Assembly (NCBI RefSeq): GCF_003977615.1
Contig: NZ_RYZR01000001.1
Coordinates: forward strand, 168,118 to 232,117
Direction: 5' to 3'
Source of the DNA: Dyella dinghuensis
Lineage (GTDB): Bacteria > Pseudomonadota > Gammaproteobacteria > Xanthomonadales > Rhodanobacteraceae
DNA length: 64,000 nucleotides
In this document: positions 36,392 through 46,148 of the stretch, in pieces
Position numbering within the stretch: the stretch's first letter is position 1
Layout of the letters: every line of letters starts with the position of its first letter
Notes under the pieces: generated by a model
What the model was told of the DNA's origin: nothing
Databases searched by the model: none
The model's input: the letters and a program-made list of their open reading frames with translations, nothing else
Translations under genes and position numbers: made by a program

Positions 36392-37258
36392 TTATGCCAG
36401 GTGATGATCGCTGCAATGCGGCAAATTTTTCGGGTCGAAATGCGCCAGTGCCGAATCGAGCAAATCCCCTGCATTCACGGCGTTTTGATCTGACTTGATC
36501 TCGAGAAAAGCGAGTGCCCGGCGCAGCGCTGGTAGCGGGTCGGATGCATCGACTTCCAGCGAGCGTTCCGATTTGGACAGCTTTCGGCCTTCAGCATCCA
36601 GCACCAACGGCAAATGTAGATAACGCGGTGTGGGTAGACCGAGACAACGCTGCAGCCAGATCTGCCGCGGTGTGGAATCGAGCAGGTCGCTGCCGCGCAC
36701 CACATCGGTGATTCCCTGCCAGGCATCATCCACGACGCAAGCCAGCTGGTAGGAATAAAACCCTTCGACCCGGCGGATGACGAAGTCTCCGACCGCATCG
36801 CGCAGGTTTTGCCGCTGTTCGCCCTGCAGTGCATCGTCAAAGATGATGTCTTCGTCCGGCACGCGAATGCGCCATGCGGGTTCGCGATGCGGATCGGGCT
36901 CGGCGACGCAGCGGCCATCGCGATGGATGCCATCGGCCGCGGCCAAATCGCTGCGGCTGCACCAGCACGGGAAAACCAGCCGAGCTTGCTTCAGTTGTTC
37001 GAATGCTGCGTCATACGCGGCTGCACGCGATGACTGATAGATGACGGGCGCGTCAGCCATCAAACCGAAAGCCGGTAGCGCCGCAAGGATGGCCACCGCA
37101 GAGCCGGCCACTTCGCGTGGCGGGTCGATATTCTCCATGCGCAATAGCCATTGCCCGCGCGCATGCTTCGCGCACAGCCAGCTGCCTACGGCAGCTGCCA
37201 GGGAGCCTGCGTGCAAAAGCCCGGTCGGGGAGGGGGCAAAGCGTCCGCGATAAGTCAT
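36392..37258 (-). CDS. gluQ: glutamyl-Q tRNA(Asp) synthetase
   Basis: A 288-residue truncated GluRS paralogue that attaches glutamate to queuosine at the wobble base of tRNA-Asp. It has the HIGH-like FAPSPTGLLHAGSLAAA (about residues 7-23), a Cys cluster CWCSR of the zinc site, and RKLSKSERS as KMSKS equivalent (about 230), and lacks the anticodon-binding domain, as expected from its length. Divergent from htpX. Confidence 0.94.
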   Translation of the reverse strand: MTYRGRFAPSPTGLLHAGSLAAAVGSWLCAKHARGQWLLRMENIDPPREVAGSAVAILAALPAFGLMADAPVIYQSSRAAAYDAAFEQLKQARLVFPCWCSRSDLAAADGIHRDGRCVAEPDPHREPAWRIRVPDEDIIFDDALQGEQRQNLRDAVGDFVIRRVEGFYSYQLACVVDDAWQGITDVVRGSDLLDSTPRQIWLQRCLGLPTPRYLHLPLVLDAEGRKLSKSERSLEVDASDPLPALRRALAFLEIKSDQNAVNAGDLLDSALAHFDPKNLPHCSDHHLA

Positions 37259-37319
37259 CGGCTTATTTTACGGAAGCTGACTCGAATTCCGACATCGATG
37301 CGATAACGCGCTCTTAAGG

Positions 37320-37347
37320 CTTGAAACAAAACGCTTCTGCCCGAATC
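37320..37347 (+). promoter_or_regulatory. candidate sigma-32 (heat-shock) promoter of htpX
   Basis: CTTGAAA (37320-37326), 13-base spacer, CCCGAATC (37340-37347), compared with the sigma-32 consensus CTTGAAA-N11-16-CCCCATnT. It lies 53-80 bases before htpX, a heat-shock protease gene in other proteobacteria. One or two mismatches in the -10 element; not tested. Confidence 0.55.
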
Positions 37348-37399
37348 TCTGTCAGCTGGACTACCATATCCAGCCGTGTGACCGACCAGAGAACAACCT

Positions 37400-38296
37400 A
37401 TGCGCCGCATCGCACTCTTCCTTCTTACCAACATCGCCGTCCTGTTCCTGCTGAGCATCGTCTGCCATATTTTTGGCTTCGATCAGTGGGCTGCCGGGCA
37501 CGGTCACGGCATCAATACGACCGGATTGCTGATCTTCGCCGCGATTTTCGGCATGGGCGGTTCGTTCATTTCATTGGCCATGTCCAAGACCATGGCCAAG
37601 ATGTCGACCGGCGCGCGGGTGATCGATCAGCCGCAGAACGACGCTGAGCGCTGGCTCGTGGATACCGTTCGCCAGCACGCCCAGAACGCCGGTATCGGCA
37701 TGCCCGACGTGGCCGTCTATGACGCGCCGGAAATGAATGCGTTTGCGACAGGCATGTCGAAAAACCACGCACTCGTCGCGGTTAGTACGGGTCTGTTGCA
37801 GCAGATGGACCGCGAGCAGATTAAAGCGGTACTTGGTCATGAGATCGGGCACGTCGCCAATGGTGACATGGTGACGCTGGCCCTGATTCAAGGCGTGCTA
37901 AACACGCTGGTGATTCTTGCCGCGCGTGTCGTGGGAAGTCTTGTCGACAGTTGGCTGTCGGGTGGTCGTGACAACCGCGGCGGTGGTGGCATCGGCTATT
38001 TCGTCACCGTGATGGTGTTGCAGTTGGTCTTCGGCCTGTTCGCCTCGATGATCGTGATGGCGTTCTCGCGCTGGCGCGAATTCCGCGCGGACGCTGCGGG
38101 TGCCCATCTGGCCGGTCGTGGTGCCATGGTCTCCGCGCTGCAGCGTTTGCAGCTCAATCATGGCGAAAGCACCTTGCCCAAAACGATGGCTGCCTTCGGT
38201 ATTTCCGGCCCATTGGCGAGCGGCCTGCAACGCCTGTTCATGAGCCATCCGCCGCTGGACGAACGCATCGCCGCGTTGCAGAACGCTGCGCAGTAA
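37400..38296 (+). CDS. htpX: membrane zinc protease HtpX
   Basis: A 298-residue M48-family protease with two N-terminal membrane helices (residues 4-60), the zinc site HEIGHVANGD (about residue 149) with a third ligand Glu in REFRADAAGAHLAG (about 226), and the family C terminus HPPLDERIAALQ. It degrades damaged membrane proteins together with FtsH. It lies directly before htpG on the same strand, with a candidate sigma-32 promoter upstream, consistent with a heat-shock pair. Confidence 0.95.
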   Translation: MRRIALFLLTNIAVLFLLSIVCHIFGFDQWAAGHGHGINTTGLLIFAAIFGMGGSFISLAMSKTMAKMSTGARVIDQPQNDAERWLVDTVRQHAQNAGIGMPDVAVYDAPEMNAFATGMSKNHALVAVSTGLLQQMDREQIKAVLGHEIGHVANGDMVTLALIQGVLNTLVILAARVVGSLVDSWLSGGRDNRGGGGIGYFVTVMVLQLVFGLFASMIVMAFSRWREFRADAAGAHLAGRGAMVSALQRLQLNHGESTLPKTMAAFGISGPLASGLQRLFMSHPPLDERIAALQNAAQ

Positions 38297-38393
38297 AGAT
38301 GCATGAACGTGCGACTTGGCTTCCGTCCTCCTCACACGAGCGAGTGACGGAAGCGAAGTCATTCCTTTCGCTCTCACATCCAGACAATCCGAT

Positions 38394-40262
38394 ATGACCG
38401 CACCCGTTGAAACCCGCAAATTCGAAGCCGAAGTGTCGCAGGTTCTGCACCTCGTTACGCACTCGTTGTATTCGCACAAGGAAATCTTCCTGCGCGAGCT
38501 GATCTCCAATGCGTCCGACGCCTGCGACAAACTTCGTTTTGAATCTATCGCCAAGCCCGAGTTGCTATCGGGCGATGCCGAGTTGCATATCGACGTGAGC
38601 TGGGATCCCCAAGCGCGTACCGTCACCGTGCGCGACAACGGCATCGGCATGACGCGCGACGAAGTGGTTGCCAATATCGGTACGATTGCCAGCTCTGGTA
38701 CGCGTCGCTTTCTGGAAGCGATGAGCCACGAGCAGAAGAACGATGCCCGTTTGATCGGCCAGTTCGGCGTGGGTTTCTATTCGGCCTTCGTGGTTGCCGA
38801 CAAGGTGACGGTGCTAAGCCGCCGTGCCGGTGCGCCCGCAAGCGACGGCGTGAAGTGGGAAAGCGATGGCAGAGGCGAGTATTCGCTGGAGCAGATCGAT
38901 CTGCCGGAACGCGGCACCGCCGTGGTTCTGCACCTGAAACCCGACGAAGACGAGTTCCTCAAGCGCTGGCAATTGCGCTCGCTTATCACGCGCTATTCCG
39001 ATCACGTTGCCTTCCCGATTCGCATGCCGGTCGAGAAAGACGACAAGCCGACGGACGAGTGGGAGACCGTCAACGACGCCTCGGCGTTGTGGACCAAGCC
39101 CAAAAGCGAGATCAGCGACGAAGACTATCAAAGCTTCTACAAAACACTCGGTCACGATTTCAACGACGCGCTGGCCTGGACGCACAACCGCGTCGAAGGC
39201 AGCCAGAGCTTCACCACGCTGCTCTACATTCCGTCGCAACCGCCGTTTGAATTGATGATGGGCGGCCGCGACGAGCGCAAGGGACTGAAGCTCTATATCA
39301 AGCGTGTTTTCATCATGGATGCGGCGGAAGAGTTGCTGCCCAATTACCTTCGTTTCGTGCGCGGCGTTGTGGATGCGGACGATCTTCCGCTCAATGTCAG
39401 CCGCGAGATCCTTCAGCACAACCGTCAGCTGGAGCGCATCAAGTCGGCCTGCGTCAAGCGCGTGCTGGATCTGATCGAAAAGCTCGCCAAAGACGAACCC
39501 GAAAAGTTCGAGACGTTCTACAAGGCGTTCGGCAATACGCTCAAGGAAGGCATTGGCGAAGATCAGGTTAATCGCGAACGCATCGCGAAGCTGTTGCGTT
39601 TTGCTTCCACCAAGGGCGACGGCAGCGCGCAGAACGTATCGCTGGATGATTACATCAGCCGTATGCCTGTGGGCCAGGACACCATCTGGTACATCACGGC
39701 CGACAGCTACGCTGCGGCATTGGGTAGTCCGCAACTGGAAGCGTTCAAGGCCAAAGGCATTGAAGTGCTGTTGATGTCCGACCGCATCGACGAATGGATG
39801 CTGGGCAGCCTGCACGAATACGCAGGCAAGAAGCTGCGCAACGTCGCGAAGGGCGACTTGCCGCTGGATGAAGAGGGCAAGAAGCAGCAGGAAGAGGCGA
39901 GCAAAGCTGCCGAACCATTGTTGACGAAACTCAAGGAACTGCTGGGCGATCGCGTTGCGGATGTGAAGGTCTCGGCACGTCTTACCGATTCACCGTCGTG
40001 CCTTGCGTTGTCCGACTATGAAATGGCACCGCATCTCGCGCGTTTGTTGCGCGAAGCCGGGCACGACATGCCTGATAGCAAGCCGACGCTGGAGATCAAT
40101 CCGCAGCATGCTTTGTTGAAGCGTGTGGAGGTGGAGAGTAATCAGGCCAAGGCGAAGGATCTGGCCAATCTTCTGCTTGAGCAGGCGGAGATTGCTGCGG
40201 GCGCGCAGCTGCCCGATCCGGCTGCGTTCGTGCAGCGCATGAATCGCGTGTTGCTGGGTTAA
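38394..40262 (+). CDS. htpG: Hsp90-family chaperone HtpG
   Basis: A 622-residue bacterial Hsp90. The N-terminal GHKL ATPase domain shows ELISNASDACDKLR (about residue 33), DNGIGMT (about 80) and GQFGVGFYSAF (about 122); middle and C-terminal dimerisation domains are complete. ATG 38394 is the family start. The 97-base gap after htpX contains a GCTTCCGTC/GACGGAAGC inverted repeat (about 38322-38357) that could be a weak terminator or processing site, so htpG may be co-transcribed with htpX or have its own promoter. Confidence 0.96.
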   Translation: MTAPVETRKFEAEVSQVLHLVTHSLYSHKEIFLRELISNASDACDKLRFESIAKPELLSGDAELHIDVSWDPQARTVTVRDNGIGMTRDEVVANIGTIASSGTRRFLEAMSHEQKNDARLIGQFGVGFYSAFVVADKVTVLSRRAGAPASDGVKWESDGRGEYSLEQIDLPERGTAVVLHLKPDEDEFLKRWQLRSLITRYSDHVAFPIRMPVEKDDKPTDEWETVNDASALWTKPKSEISDEDYQSFYKTLGHDFNDALAWTHNRVEGSQSFTTLLYIPSQPPFELMMGGRDERKGLKLYIKRVFIMDAAEELLPNYLRFVRGVVDADDLPLNVSREILQHNRQLERIKSACVKRVLDLIEKLAKDEPEKFETFYKAFGNTLKEGIGEDQVNRERIAKLLRFASTKGDGSAQNVSLDDYISRMPVGQDTIWYITADSYAAALGSPQLEAFKAKGIEVLLMSDRIDEWMLGSLHEYAGKKLRNVAKGDLPLDEEGKKQQEEASKAAEPLLTKLKELLGDRVADVKVSARLTDSPSCLALSDYEMAPHLARLLREAGHDMPDSKPTLEINPQHALLKRVEVESNQAKAKDLANLLLEQAEIAAGAQLPDPAAFVQRMNRVLLG

Positions 40263-40300
40263 GAGTCACTATAAAGCCGAGCGCGATGAGCACCCCTTTG

Positions 40301-40407
40301 CTCGTCATTCCGGCGAAGGCCGGAATCCAGTGTCAGCACGTCTCATACGTGCGCATGCACTTCAAACGATGTCGTTACTGGATTCCGGCCTTCGCCGGAA
40401 TGACGAG
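40301..40407. repeat. REP-like inverted repeat pair, copy 1
   Basis: Two perfect 31-base arms (40301-40331 and 40377-40407) in inverted orientation around a 45-base loop. Each arm also has its own small palindrome (ATTCCGGC-gaag-GCCGGAAT). The same element, with CGCA instead of CGAA in the inner loop, recurs at 48462-48571. This is the organisation of REP/BIME-type intergenic repeats mobilised by RAYT transposases; no transposase lies in the window. Confidence 0.85.
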
Positions 40408-40474
40408 CTTAAAGTGAGGGGGGGCTGGTTTTTTTTGCGATTCGAAATCAAACCTGCTGACGTGTTCGACCAAG

Positions 40475-40504
40475 AGGCGGCCGCTATACTGCGGCCGCCT
40501 TTTT
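40475..40504 (+). terminator. hairpin just upstream of AEC transporter
   Basis: A perfect 10-bp stem AGGCGGCCGC/GCGGCCGCCT (40475-40484 with 40491-40500), TATACT loop, then TTTTT. It ends only 14 bases before the AEC start codon, so it may be a terminator for upstream transcripts or an attenuator-like leader hairpin; the loop resembles a -10 box. Confidence 0.55.
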
Positions 40505-40518
40505 GTTGAAGGGTATCC

Positions 40519-41424
40519 ATGAGCGCACTGATTCTCCTGTTCGCCTGCCTGGTACTGGGCATCGCAGTGAAGCGGTGGGCGACGCTGCCCGCGGGTATCG
40601 TGCAGGGCATCAACTGGTGGGTAATCAACGTCGCATTGCCGGCACTCGTGCTCGATCTTATTCCGCACGTCAAATTCAATACGCAGCTGTGGTTCCCTGT
40701 GGTGTCCATGTTCGTCGTTTTCTTCGGTGCATGGTTGCTGTTTGCGTTGATCGGCCCGCGTTTCGCCTGGTCGCGCCAACGTATTGGAGCGATGACGCTC
40801 GTATGCGGGCTGGGCAATACGTCATTCATGGGTTACCCGATGATGTCGGCCATGCGCGGACAAGCGGGGCTTTCGATTGCCGTCGTCGCCGATCAACTCG
40901 GAACGTTTCCGTTGCTCGCGTCGGCCGGCGTGATGGTTGCTTCGATTTATGCTGGCCGCAGCGCAAGCACCGGAATGATCGTGCGGCGGATTCTGACCTT
41001 TCCTGCCTTCATGGCACTTATCATCGGCATCGTCGCTGGATGGATGGGCGGCTGGCCGGACGTTGTGCATGGCGTTCTGGCGCCACTGGGTGCAACGCTC
41101 ACGCCATTGGCCCTGTTCTCCGTGGGTATGCAATTTCGCTTTGGCCTGGAGAAAGGGCAGGCGGGTGGACTTGCGGCAGGGCTTGGCTGGAAACTTTTTG
41201 TTGCGCCGTGTCTTTGCTGGATGCTCGGACACTCACTCGGCGTCGGCGGTTTGGTGTTGACCGTCGGCGTGTTGCAAGCCGCGATGGCGCCGATGATTTC
41301 TGCCGCGATTCTCGCCGACGAATATGACCTCGATCCTCAACTTGCCAACGCCATATTGGGTGCTGGCATCGTCTTGTCGTTGATCACGATCCCGTTGGGA
41401 AATCTGTGGCTTCCTGCGGGTTAA
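40519..41424 (+). CDS. AEC (auxin efflux carrier) family permease
   Basis: A 301-residue inner-membrane protein with about ten hydrophobic segments, internal two-fold repeat, and family features such as VINVALPALVLDLIPHV (about residue 36) and GLGNTSFMGYPMM (about 97). Bacterial AEC members export or import dicarboxylates, often malate/malonate; substrate unknown here. Its stop shares TTAA with the stop of the convergent TRIC gene. Confidence 0.85.
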   Translation: MSALILLFACLVLGIAVKRWATLPAGIVQGINWWVINVALPALVLDLIPHVKFNTQLWFPVVSMFVVFFGAWLLFALIGPRFAWSRQRIGAMTLVCGLGNTSFMGYPMMSAMRGQAGLSIAVVADQLGTFPLLASAGVMVASIYAGRSASTGMIVRRILTFPAFMALIIGIVAGWMGGWPDVVHGVLAPLGATLTPLALFSVGMQFRFGLEKGQAGGLAAGLGWKLFVAPCLCWMLGHSLGVGGLVLTVGVLQAAMAPMISAAILADEYDLDPQLANAILGAGIVLSLITIPLGNLWLPAG

Positions 41425-42029
41425 TGCATCGCATGCACCCGCGGCAGATGCCATCCAAATACGACCGCGGCAACACGCAATGCCAGAATCACCAGCACGC
41501 CAGCGCTTACCGCGACCGTGCGTGGCAGACCGGCCTTCTGCAATATCAAATACACGGCGATGCCTCCGATAGCCGCCGTTGCGTACAAATCCTGCTGGAA
41601 GATCATCGGCACGCGCGCGCTCATCACATCGCGCAACATGCCGCCCGCGGTGCCTGTCATTGCTCCCATCAAGATGACGATCAGCGGCGAATGTTTGTCG
41701 GCTTCGGCAATTTGTGCGCCGCTGATGGCGAACAACGAAAGCCCCAGGCCGTCAGCGATCAGCAAGCTATTCACGGGAGGCGGAAAGAAGGCGATGTACC
41801 CCATCGTGAGCAAGGCGGCGATGAGAATCACCCAGAGATATCGCGCATCGCGGATCCAGAAAATGGGATGGCGGTTGAGCAGCACATCGCGCAACGTGCC
41901 GCCGCCGATCGCCGTGAGTGCCGCCAAGGCTAAACCACCCAGCAGGTCCATGCCCGAGCGTGCCGCGACCAATACGCCACTCACCGCAAATACCGCTACA
42001 CCAATCAGGTCGAGCAGATACAGAAGCAT
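41421..42029 (-). CDS. TRIC/UPF0126 (YadS-like) cation channel family protein
   Basis: A 202-residue protein with seven membrane segments arranged as two repeats of three. Each repeat has the family motif: GGGTLRDVLL (about residue 47) and GGMLRDVMS (about 133). Prokaryotic TRIC proteins form K+-permeable channels; UPF0126 is the older label. ATG 42029 with GGGGGA upstream is chosen. A much longer in-frame extension to 42863 overlaps the opposite-strand hslR gene and is spurious. Confidence 0.87.
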   Translation of the reverse strand: MLLYLLDLIGVAVFAVSGVLVAARSGMDLLGGLALAALTAIGGGTLRDVLLNRHPIFWIRDARYLWVILIAALLTMGYIAFFPPPVNSLLIADGLGLSLFAISGAQIAEADKHSPLIVILMGAMTGTAGGMLRDVMSARVPMIFQQDLYATAAIGGIAVYLILQKAGLPRTVAVSAGVLVILALRVAAVVFGWHLPRVHAMH

Positions 42030-42120
42030 GCTGTTCCCCCGTGCACTGGATTCCGTCAGGCCTGCGCAAGCATAGTGGCGTTTGACGCCGCCATGCACAC
42101 GATCATCGCTAGATTCGATA

Positions 42121-42534
42121 ATGCCACCGATGAAACACGTAACGAACGAAGAACAGAAGGAAGTCCGGGCCGATGTGTGGCTTTGGGCCGCCCGCATGTA
42201 CAAGACCCGCAGCTTGGCCAAGCAGGCAATCGAAGGTGGCAAGGTCGATGTCAACGATGCAGGTTGCAAGCCTTCCAAGGCATTGCACGTGGGCGATCGC
42301 GTCCGCCTGACCCGTGGCGAAGAGCGTTTGGAGCTGGAAATCCTGGCACTTTCGGAGGTCCGTGGGCCGGCTCCTGTCGCCCTGACGCTGTACCGCGAAA
42401 CCGACGCAAGCAGGGTTGCGCGCGAGCAAATGAAAGAGCAGCGACGCTTGAGTGGTGCGGGCTTGAATCGTCCTTCTACGCGTCCAAACAAGCAGCAACG
42501 TCGAGAATTGCGACGGCTTAAAGATTCCTCATGA
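42121..42534 (+). CDS. hslR: Hsp15-like S4-domain RNA-binding protein
   Basis: About 137 residues. The S4 domain (VRADVWLWAARMYKTRSLAKQAIEGGKVDVN, here only partly: VRADVWLWAARMYKTRS) at residues 14-75 matches ribosome-associated heat-shock protein Hsp15, which binds stalled 50S subunits carrying nascent chains. A basic tail (RRLSGAGLNRPSTRPNKQQR) follows. The start may be ATG 42121 or 42130; neither has a strong ribosome-binding site. It lies divergently from the TRIC gene. Confidence 0.88.
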   Translation: MPPMKHVTNEEQKEVRADVWLWAARMYKTRSLAKQAIEGGKVDVNDAGCKPSKALHVGDRVRLTRGEERLELEILALSEVRGPAPVALTLYRETDASRVAREQMKEQRRLSGAGLNRPSTRPNKQQRRELRRLKDSS

Positions 42535-42641
42535 GCAGCACATCTCAGAAATCCGCATGAAACTGCGTGAATATGATCCAAAAGAGGGTTCCCAAAAATC
42601 GATGGGAGCCGCGCAAGTTGCAGTGGATTTAGGGGTACATC

Positions 42642-43199
42642 ATGACCGGAATGAATTTCTTCAAGCGTCTGCTTGGCAACCATGCCGCCGAGGCTGCCCC
42701 CAACGGGCGACAACTTCAGGCCGCCTTGGGAACGCGGATGCTGGTCGTGGACGACTCGCCGACCATCCGCGCTGTACTGGGGAAAATGCTCGGTCAGGAT
42801 GGTTACGTCGTGCAGAAAGCTGTCGATGGCGAGAGCGCCATCGACATCGCCAAAGCCGAGCAACCGGAGCTGATCTTTCTCGATATCGTGCTGCCAGGCA
42901 TCAACGGTTTCGCCGTGTTACGTGCGCTGAAGCACGATCCGCTCACGCGGCACATTCCGATTGTGATGATCAGTGGCAACCAGCAGGCCACCGAACAGTT
43001 CTATGTGCAGCGCTTCGGTGCCGACGACTTCATCAAGAAACCGTTCGGCCTGAAGGAAGTGCAGCAGAGCATTCATCAGTTGGTTCGCGCCGGCCGTCTT
43101 GTTGCACGCGCACCCATGCCGTTGCCAACGCCGGTGCCGACCGCATCCGTCACGCCTTATGAAGAAATTCGCAGCACCGTCTCTGGCATGGCCGCATAA
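42642..43199 (+). CDS. CheY-like response regulator (PilG-like)
   Basis: A 185-residue single-receiver protein. MLVVDDSPTIRAVLGKML (about residues 33-50, acidic pair DD) and the phosphoacceptor Asp in LIFLDIVLPGINGF (about 83) with Lys in FIKKPFG (about 133) are intact. It has an N-terminal 30-residue extension and a Pro-rich C-terminal tail (PMPLPTPVPT) rather than an output domain, as in twitching-motility regulators PilG/PilH or other chemotaxis-like adaptors. No pil genes are adjacent, so the pathway is unknown. A terminator follows. Confidence 0.82.
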   Translation: MTGMNFFKRLLGNHAAEAAPNGRQLQAALGTRMLVVDDSPTIRAVLGKMLGQDGYVVQKAVDGESAIDIAKAEQPELIFLDIVLPGINGFAVLRALKHDPLTRHIPIVMISGNQQATEQFYVQRFGADDFIKKPFGLKEVQQSIHQLVRAGRLVARAPMPLPTPVPTASVTPYEEIRSTVSGMAA

Positions 43200-43258
43200 G
43201 GCCGTGCAGCGGATAGCGATCGAATAAGCCCGAGGTACCGCCTGACTTCAGACGGAAA

Positions 43259-43292
43259 CGCCGCAGTGAGGGGACGCTGCGGCGATTTTTTT
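43259..43292 (+). terminator. terminator after response regulator
   Basis: 8-bp stem CGCCGCAG/CTGCGGCG (43259-43266 with 43277-43284) with a 10-base loop, followed by A and seven Ts (43286-43292). Confidence 0.8.
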
Positions 43293-43326
43293 GGCGGCTA
43301 TTTGCGTGAGACTCGACGATATCTGC

Positions 43327-43433
43327 TCCCTCCCCTACGTGCAGTAGGGGAGGGTTGGGGTGGGGTGAAGCCGTCATGCTGCGGCAACGCGGTGTGACCC
43401 CTCCCCAGCCCTCCCCTGCAAGCAGGGGAGGGA
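43327..43433. repeat. compound CCCTCCCCT palindromic repeat
   Basis: Two local hairpins, CCCTCCCCTAC/GTAGGGGAGGG (43328-43338 with 43344-43354) and CCCTCCCCTGC/GCAGGGGAGGG (43409-43419 with 43422-43432), themselves bracketed by an outer near-perfect inverted repeat TGGGGTGGGGT (43356-43366) and ACCCCTCCCCA (43397-43407). Strongly strand-asymmetric C/G runs. It looks like a mobile intergenic REP-type element distinct from the 40301/48462 family. It lies between convergent pil-like and mutS genes. Confidence 0.8.
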
Positions 43434-43489
43434 GTACCTCCATGTACAACCGAGTTTGTCGTTCATCGGCAATAACGTTGAACAGCCTC

Positions 43490-46060
43490 TTACGAAAGCG
43501 ATTTGAGGCGATACAGCGCCTCTAGTGCTTCACGCGGCGACATTGCATCGAGATCCATGCTTTCGAGTTCGCGTTCGACGACGGAAGGCGCCGCAGCGAA
43601 CAGCCCCAGTTGCGGAGACGAAGGTGCTGAAGCAGGCGCGGCGACGTGGGCATGCATGCCGCGTTCTAGTTCCGCCAGAGTGCGTCGCGCATCGGCAATC
43701 ACCGATTTGGGCAAGCCCGCCAAGGCAGCCACCTGCAAGCCAAAACTGCGGTTCGCGGGACCTTCCTTGACGGCATGCATGAAGACGAGCTGATCGCCGT
43801 ATTCGACGGCATCCAGATGCACGTTGGCAATGGTGGCGTACTCTGAAGCAAGCCCCGTCAGTTCGAAGTAATGCGTCGCAAAGAGCGTGTAGGCACGGCT
43901 CGCCGCAGCCAGATGCACTGCGGCGGCGCGAGCGAGAGCAAGACCATCGTAAGTGCTGGTGCCTCGTCCTACTTCGTCCATCAACACCAGGCTTTGCGGG
44001 CTGGCGTTGTGAAGAATGTTCGCCGTCTCGCTCATCTCCACCATGAAGGTGGACTGGCCGCGCGACAAGTCATCACCTGCGCCAATGCGCGTAAAGATGC
44101 GGTCGATCGGACCAAGCGCCGCCTTCGCAGCAGGAACGTAACTGCCGATATGCGCCAACAGGACGATCAACGCATTCTGTCGCATATAGGTCGATTTACC
44201 GCCCATGTTCGGGCCGGTAATCACGAGCATGCGGCGATCTTCGCCGAGCGCGAGATCGTTCGGTTCGAACGGTTCCTCGCGAACCTTCTCCACCACAGGG
44301 TGACGGCCGCGCTCGATGGCGATGCCGGCAACGTCGGTAAGTTCCGGTGCATTCCAGTCCAACGCTTCGGCGCGTTCGGCGAGCGTGCATAGCACGTCGA
44401 GTTCGGCAATGGCGTTAGCGGCATGCTTGAGCGGTTCGAGGCGTTCGGTCAACGTATCGAGCAATGCTTCATACAAAGCACGTTCACGCATCAGCGAACG
44501 TTCCTTGGCGGATAGCACTTTGTCTTCGAACGTTTTCAGCTCTTCGGTAATGTAGCGCTCGGCATTCTTCGTTGTCTGACGACGCGTGTAATGCGTGGGC
44601 GCCTTGTCCGACTGCCCCTTGCTGATCTCGATGTAATAGCCGTGTACGCGGTTGTAACCCACTTTGAGCGTAGGAATGCCGCTGGCGGCTTTTTCGCGTT
44701 CTTCGAGCTCGACAAGGTATTGATCGGCGTGCGTGGACAGACGACGGAACTCGTCCAGCTCCGCGTCGTAGCCGTCGGCGACGATGCCACCATCGCGCAG
44801 CAGCACGGGTGGTTGCGCCACGATGGCTTTCGTTAACAGTTCTGCCGTTGCAGCGTGATCACCGATACCGTCGACCAGCGAATGCAGCAACGGACTATCG
44901 ACCGACGCAATCGACTCACGCAGCGCTGGTGCCGCGGCAAGACCGTCGCGCAACGTGGAGAGGTCGCGCGGGCGCGCCGAGCGCAAGGCGACGCGGGCGA
45001 GAATGCGTTCCAGATCGCCGATGCCGCGCAGCTGATCGCGAAGATCTTCATAGCGGCGCGTTTCGATCAATGCACCAATTGCCTGATGGCGTCGGCGCAG
45101 CGTTTCGCGCGAACGGAGTGGGCGATTCAGCCAGCGCCGCATCAGGCGCGCGCCCATCGGTGTGACGGTTTCATCGAGCACGCCGAGTAACGTGTGCTCG
45201 GTGCGGCCGCTCGGATGTGTATCCAATTCCAGGTTGCGTCGTGTCGCCGCGTCCAGCGCTATCGTTTCGCTTGCGCTTTCGACCGCCATGCCGGAAAGAT
45301 GCGGAAGCGCGCTCTTCTGTGTTTCTTCCACGTAGCCGAGCAGGCAGCCGGCAGCAGCAATCGCCAACGGCATATTGTCGACGCCGAAACCGCCGAGATC
45401 GCGCGTGCCGAAGAAGCGATTCAATTCGCGCCGGGCAGCATCGCTGTCGAAGTGCCACGGCGGGCGTTTGCGCAAGCCGGGCAGGGCGCTGACCAACTTT
45501 GGCCACGCGACATCTTCGCCAACCAGCGTTTCGGCTGGCTGCAATCGCGCAAGTTCAGCGGCCAGTGCTTCGGCGTTCGACACTTCGCTCAGCAAAAAAC
45601 GTCCGCTGGAAAGATCGACCCACGCAAGGCCATAACCGCCATGCGATCCCGCCGCGATGGCGAGCAGAAGATTGTCGCGGCGCTCTTCCAGCAGCGCCGC
45701 ATCCGTCACCGTACCCGGCGTGACGATGCGTACCACCTTGCGTTCCACCGGCCCCTTGGCCAACGCCGGATCGCCGATCTGCTCGCAAATCGCCACCGAC
45801 TCGCCCAACCGCACCAGCTTGGCCAGATAGTTCTCGGCCGCGTGATACGGCACACCTGCCATCGGGATGGGCTGCCCCGCCGATTGACCGCGCTGTGTGA
45901 GCGTAATGTCCAGCAATCGCGCGGCCTTGCGCGCGTCATCGTAGAAAAGTTCGTAGAAGTCGCCCATGCGGAAGAACAGCAACACGTCCGGATGTGCTGC
46001 CTTCGCCGCGAGGTACTGACGCATAAATGGGGTATGTAACGAAGGTTCGTCTTGGCTCAT
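43490..46060 (-). CDS. mutS: DNA mismatch repair protein MutS
   Basis: An 856-residue mismatch-recognition ATPase. The N-terminal mismatch-binding FYELFYDDA segment (Phe-x-Glu at about residues 36-38), the core/clamp domains and the C-terminal ATPase with [13 protein letters not shown] (about 615-627) and [12 protein letters not shown] are all complete. The gene is divergent from pncC and convergent with the response regulator. In this order mutS commonly lies near recA, as here. Confidence 0.97.
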   Translation of the reverse strand: MSQDEPSLHTPFMRQYLAAKAAHPDVLLFFRMGDFYELFYDDARKAARLLDITLTQRGQSAGQPIPMAGVPYHAAENYLAKLVRLGESVAICEQIGDPALAKGPVERKVVRIVTPGTVTDAALLEERRDNLLLAIAAGSHGGYGLAWVDLSSGRFLLSEVSNAEALAAELARLQPAETLVGEDVAWPKLVSALPGLRKRPPWHFDSDAARRELNRFFGTRDLGGFGVDNMPLAIAAAGCLLGYVEETQKSALPHLSGMAVESASETIALDAATRRNLELDTHPSGRTEHTLLGVLDETVTPMGARLMRRWLNRPLRSRETLRRRHQAIGALIETRRYEDLRDQLRGIGDLERILARVALRSARPRDLSTLRDGLAAAPALRESIASVDSPLLHSLVDGIGDHAATAELLTKAIVAQPPVLLRDGGIVADGYDAELDEFRRLSTHADQYLVELEEREKAASGIPTLKVGYNRVHGYYIEISKGQSDKAPTHYTRRQTTKNAERYITEELKTFEDKVLSAKERSLMRERALYEALLDTLTERLEPLKHAANAIAELDVLCTLAERAEALDWNAPELTDVAGIAIERGRHPVVEKVREEPFEPNDLALGEDRRMLVITGPNMGGKSTYMRQNALIVLLAHIGSYVPAAKAALGPIDRIFTRIGAGDDLSRGQSTFMVEMSETANILHNASPQSLVLMDEVGRGTSTYDGLALARAAAVHLAAASRAYTLFATHYFELTGLASEYATIANVHLDAVEYGDQLVFMHAVKEGPANRSFGLQVAALAGLPKSVIADARRTLAELERGMHAHVAAPASAPSSPQLGLFAAAPSVVERELESMDLDAMSPREALEALYRLKSLS

Positions 46061-46148
46061 TTAGTCAGGTCTTGGCGTCGTGGCGCTGAAGGGGTAAAAC
46101 GGCCGCTTCACGCCGTGAATTGGGGCGTCGAGAAGAGTGGAGTCTCGC

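Noticed and set aside
38814..39815. 333-residue minus-strand frame inside htpG
   Set aside because: Fully antisense to a highly conserved Hsp90 gene; a codon-bias shadow.
42030..42863. In-frame N-terminal extension of the TRIC-like gene to 480 residues
   Set aside because: The extension is antisense to hslR and the response regulator and Arg/Ser-rich; the 202-residue form is complete.
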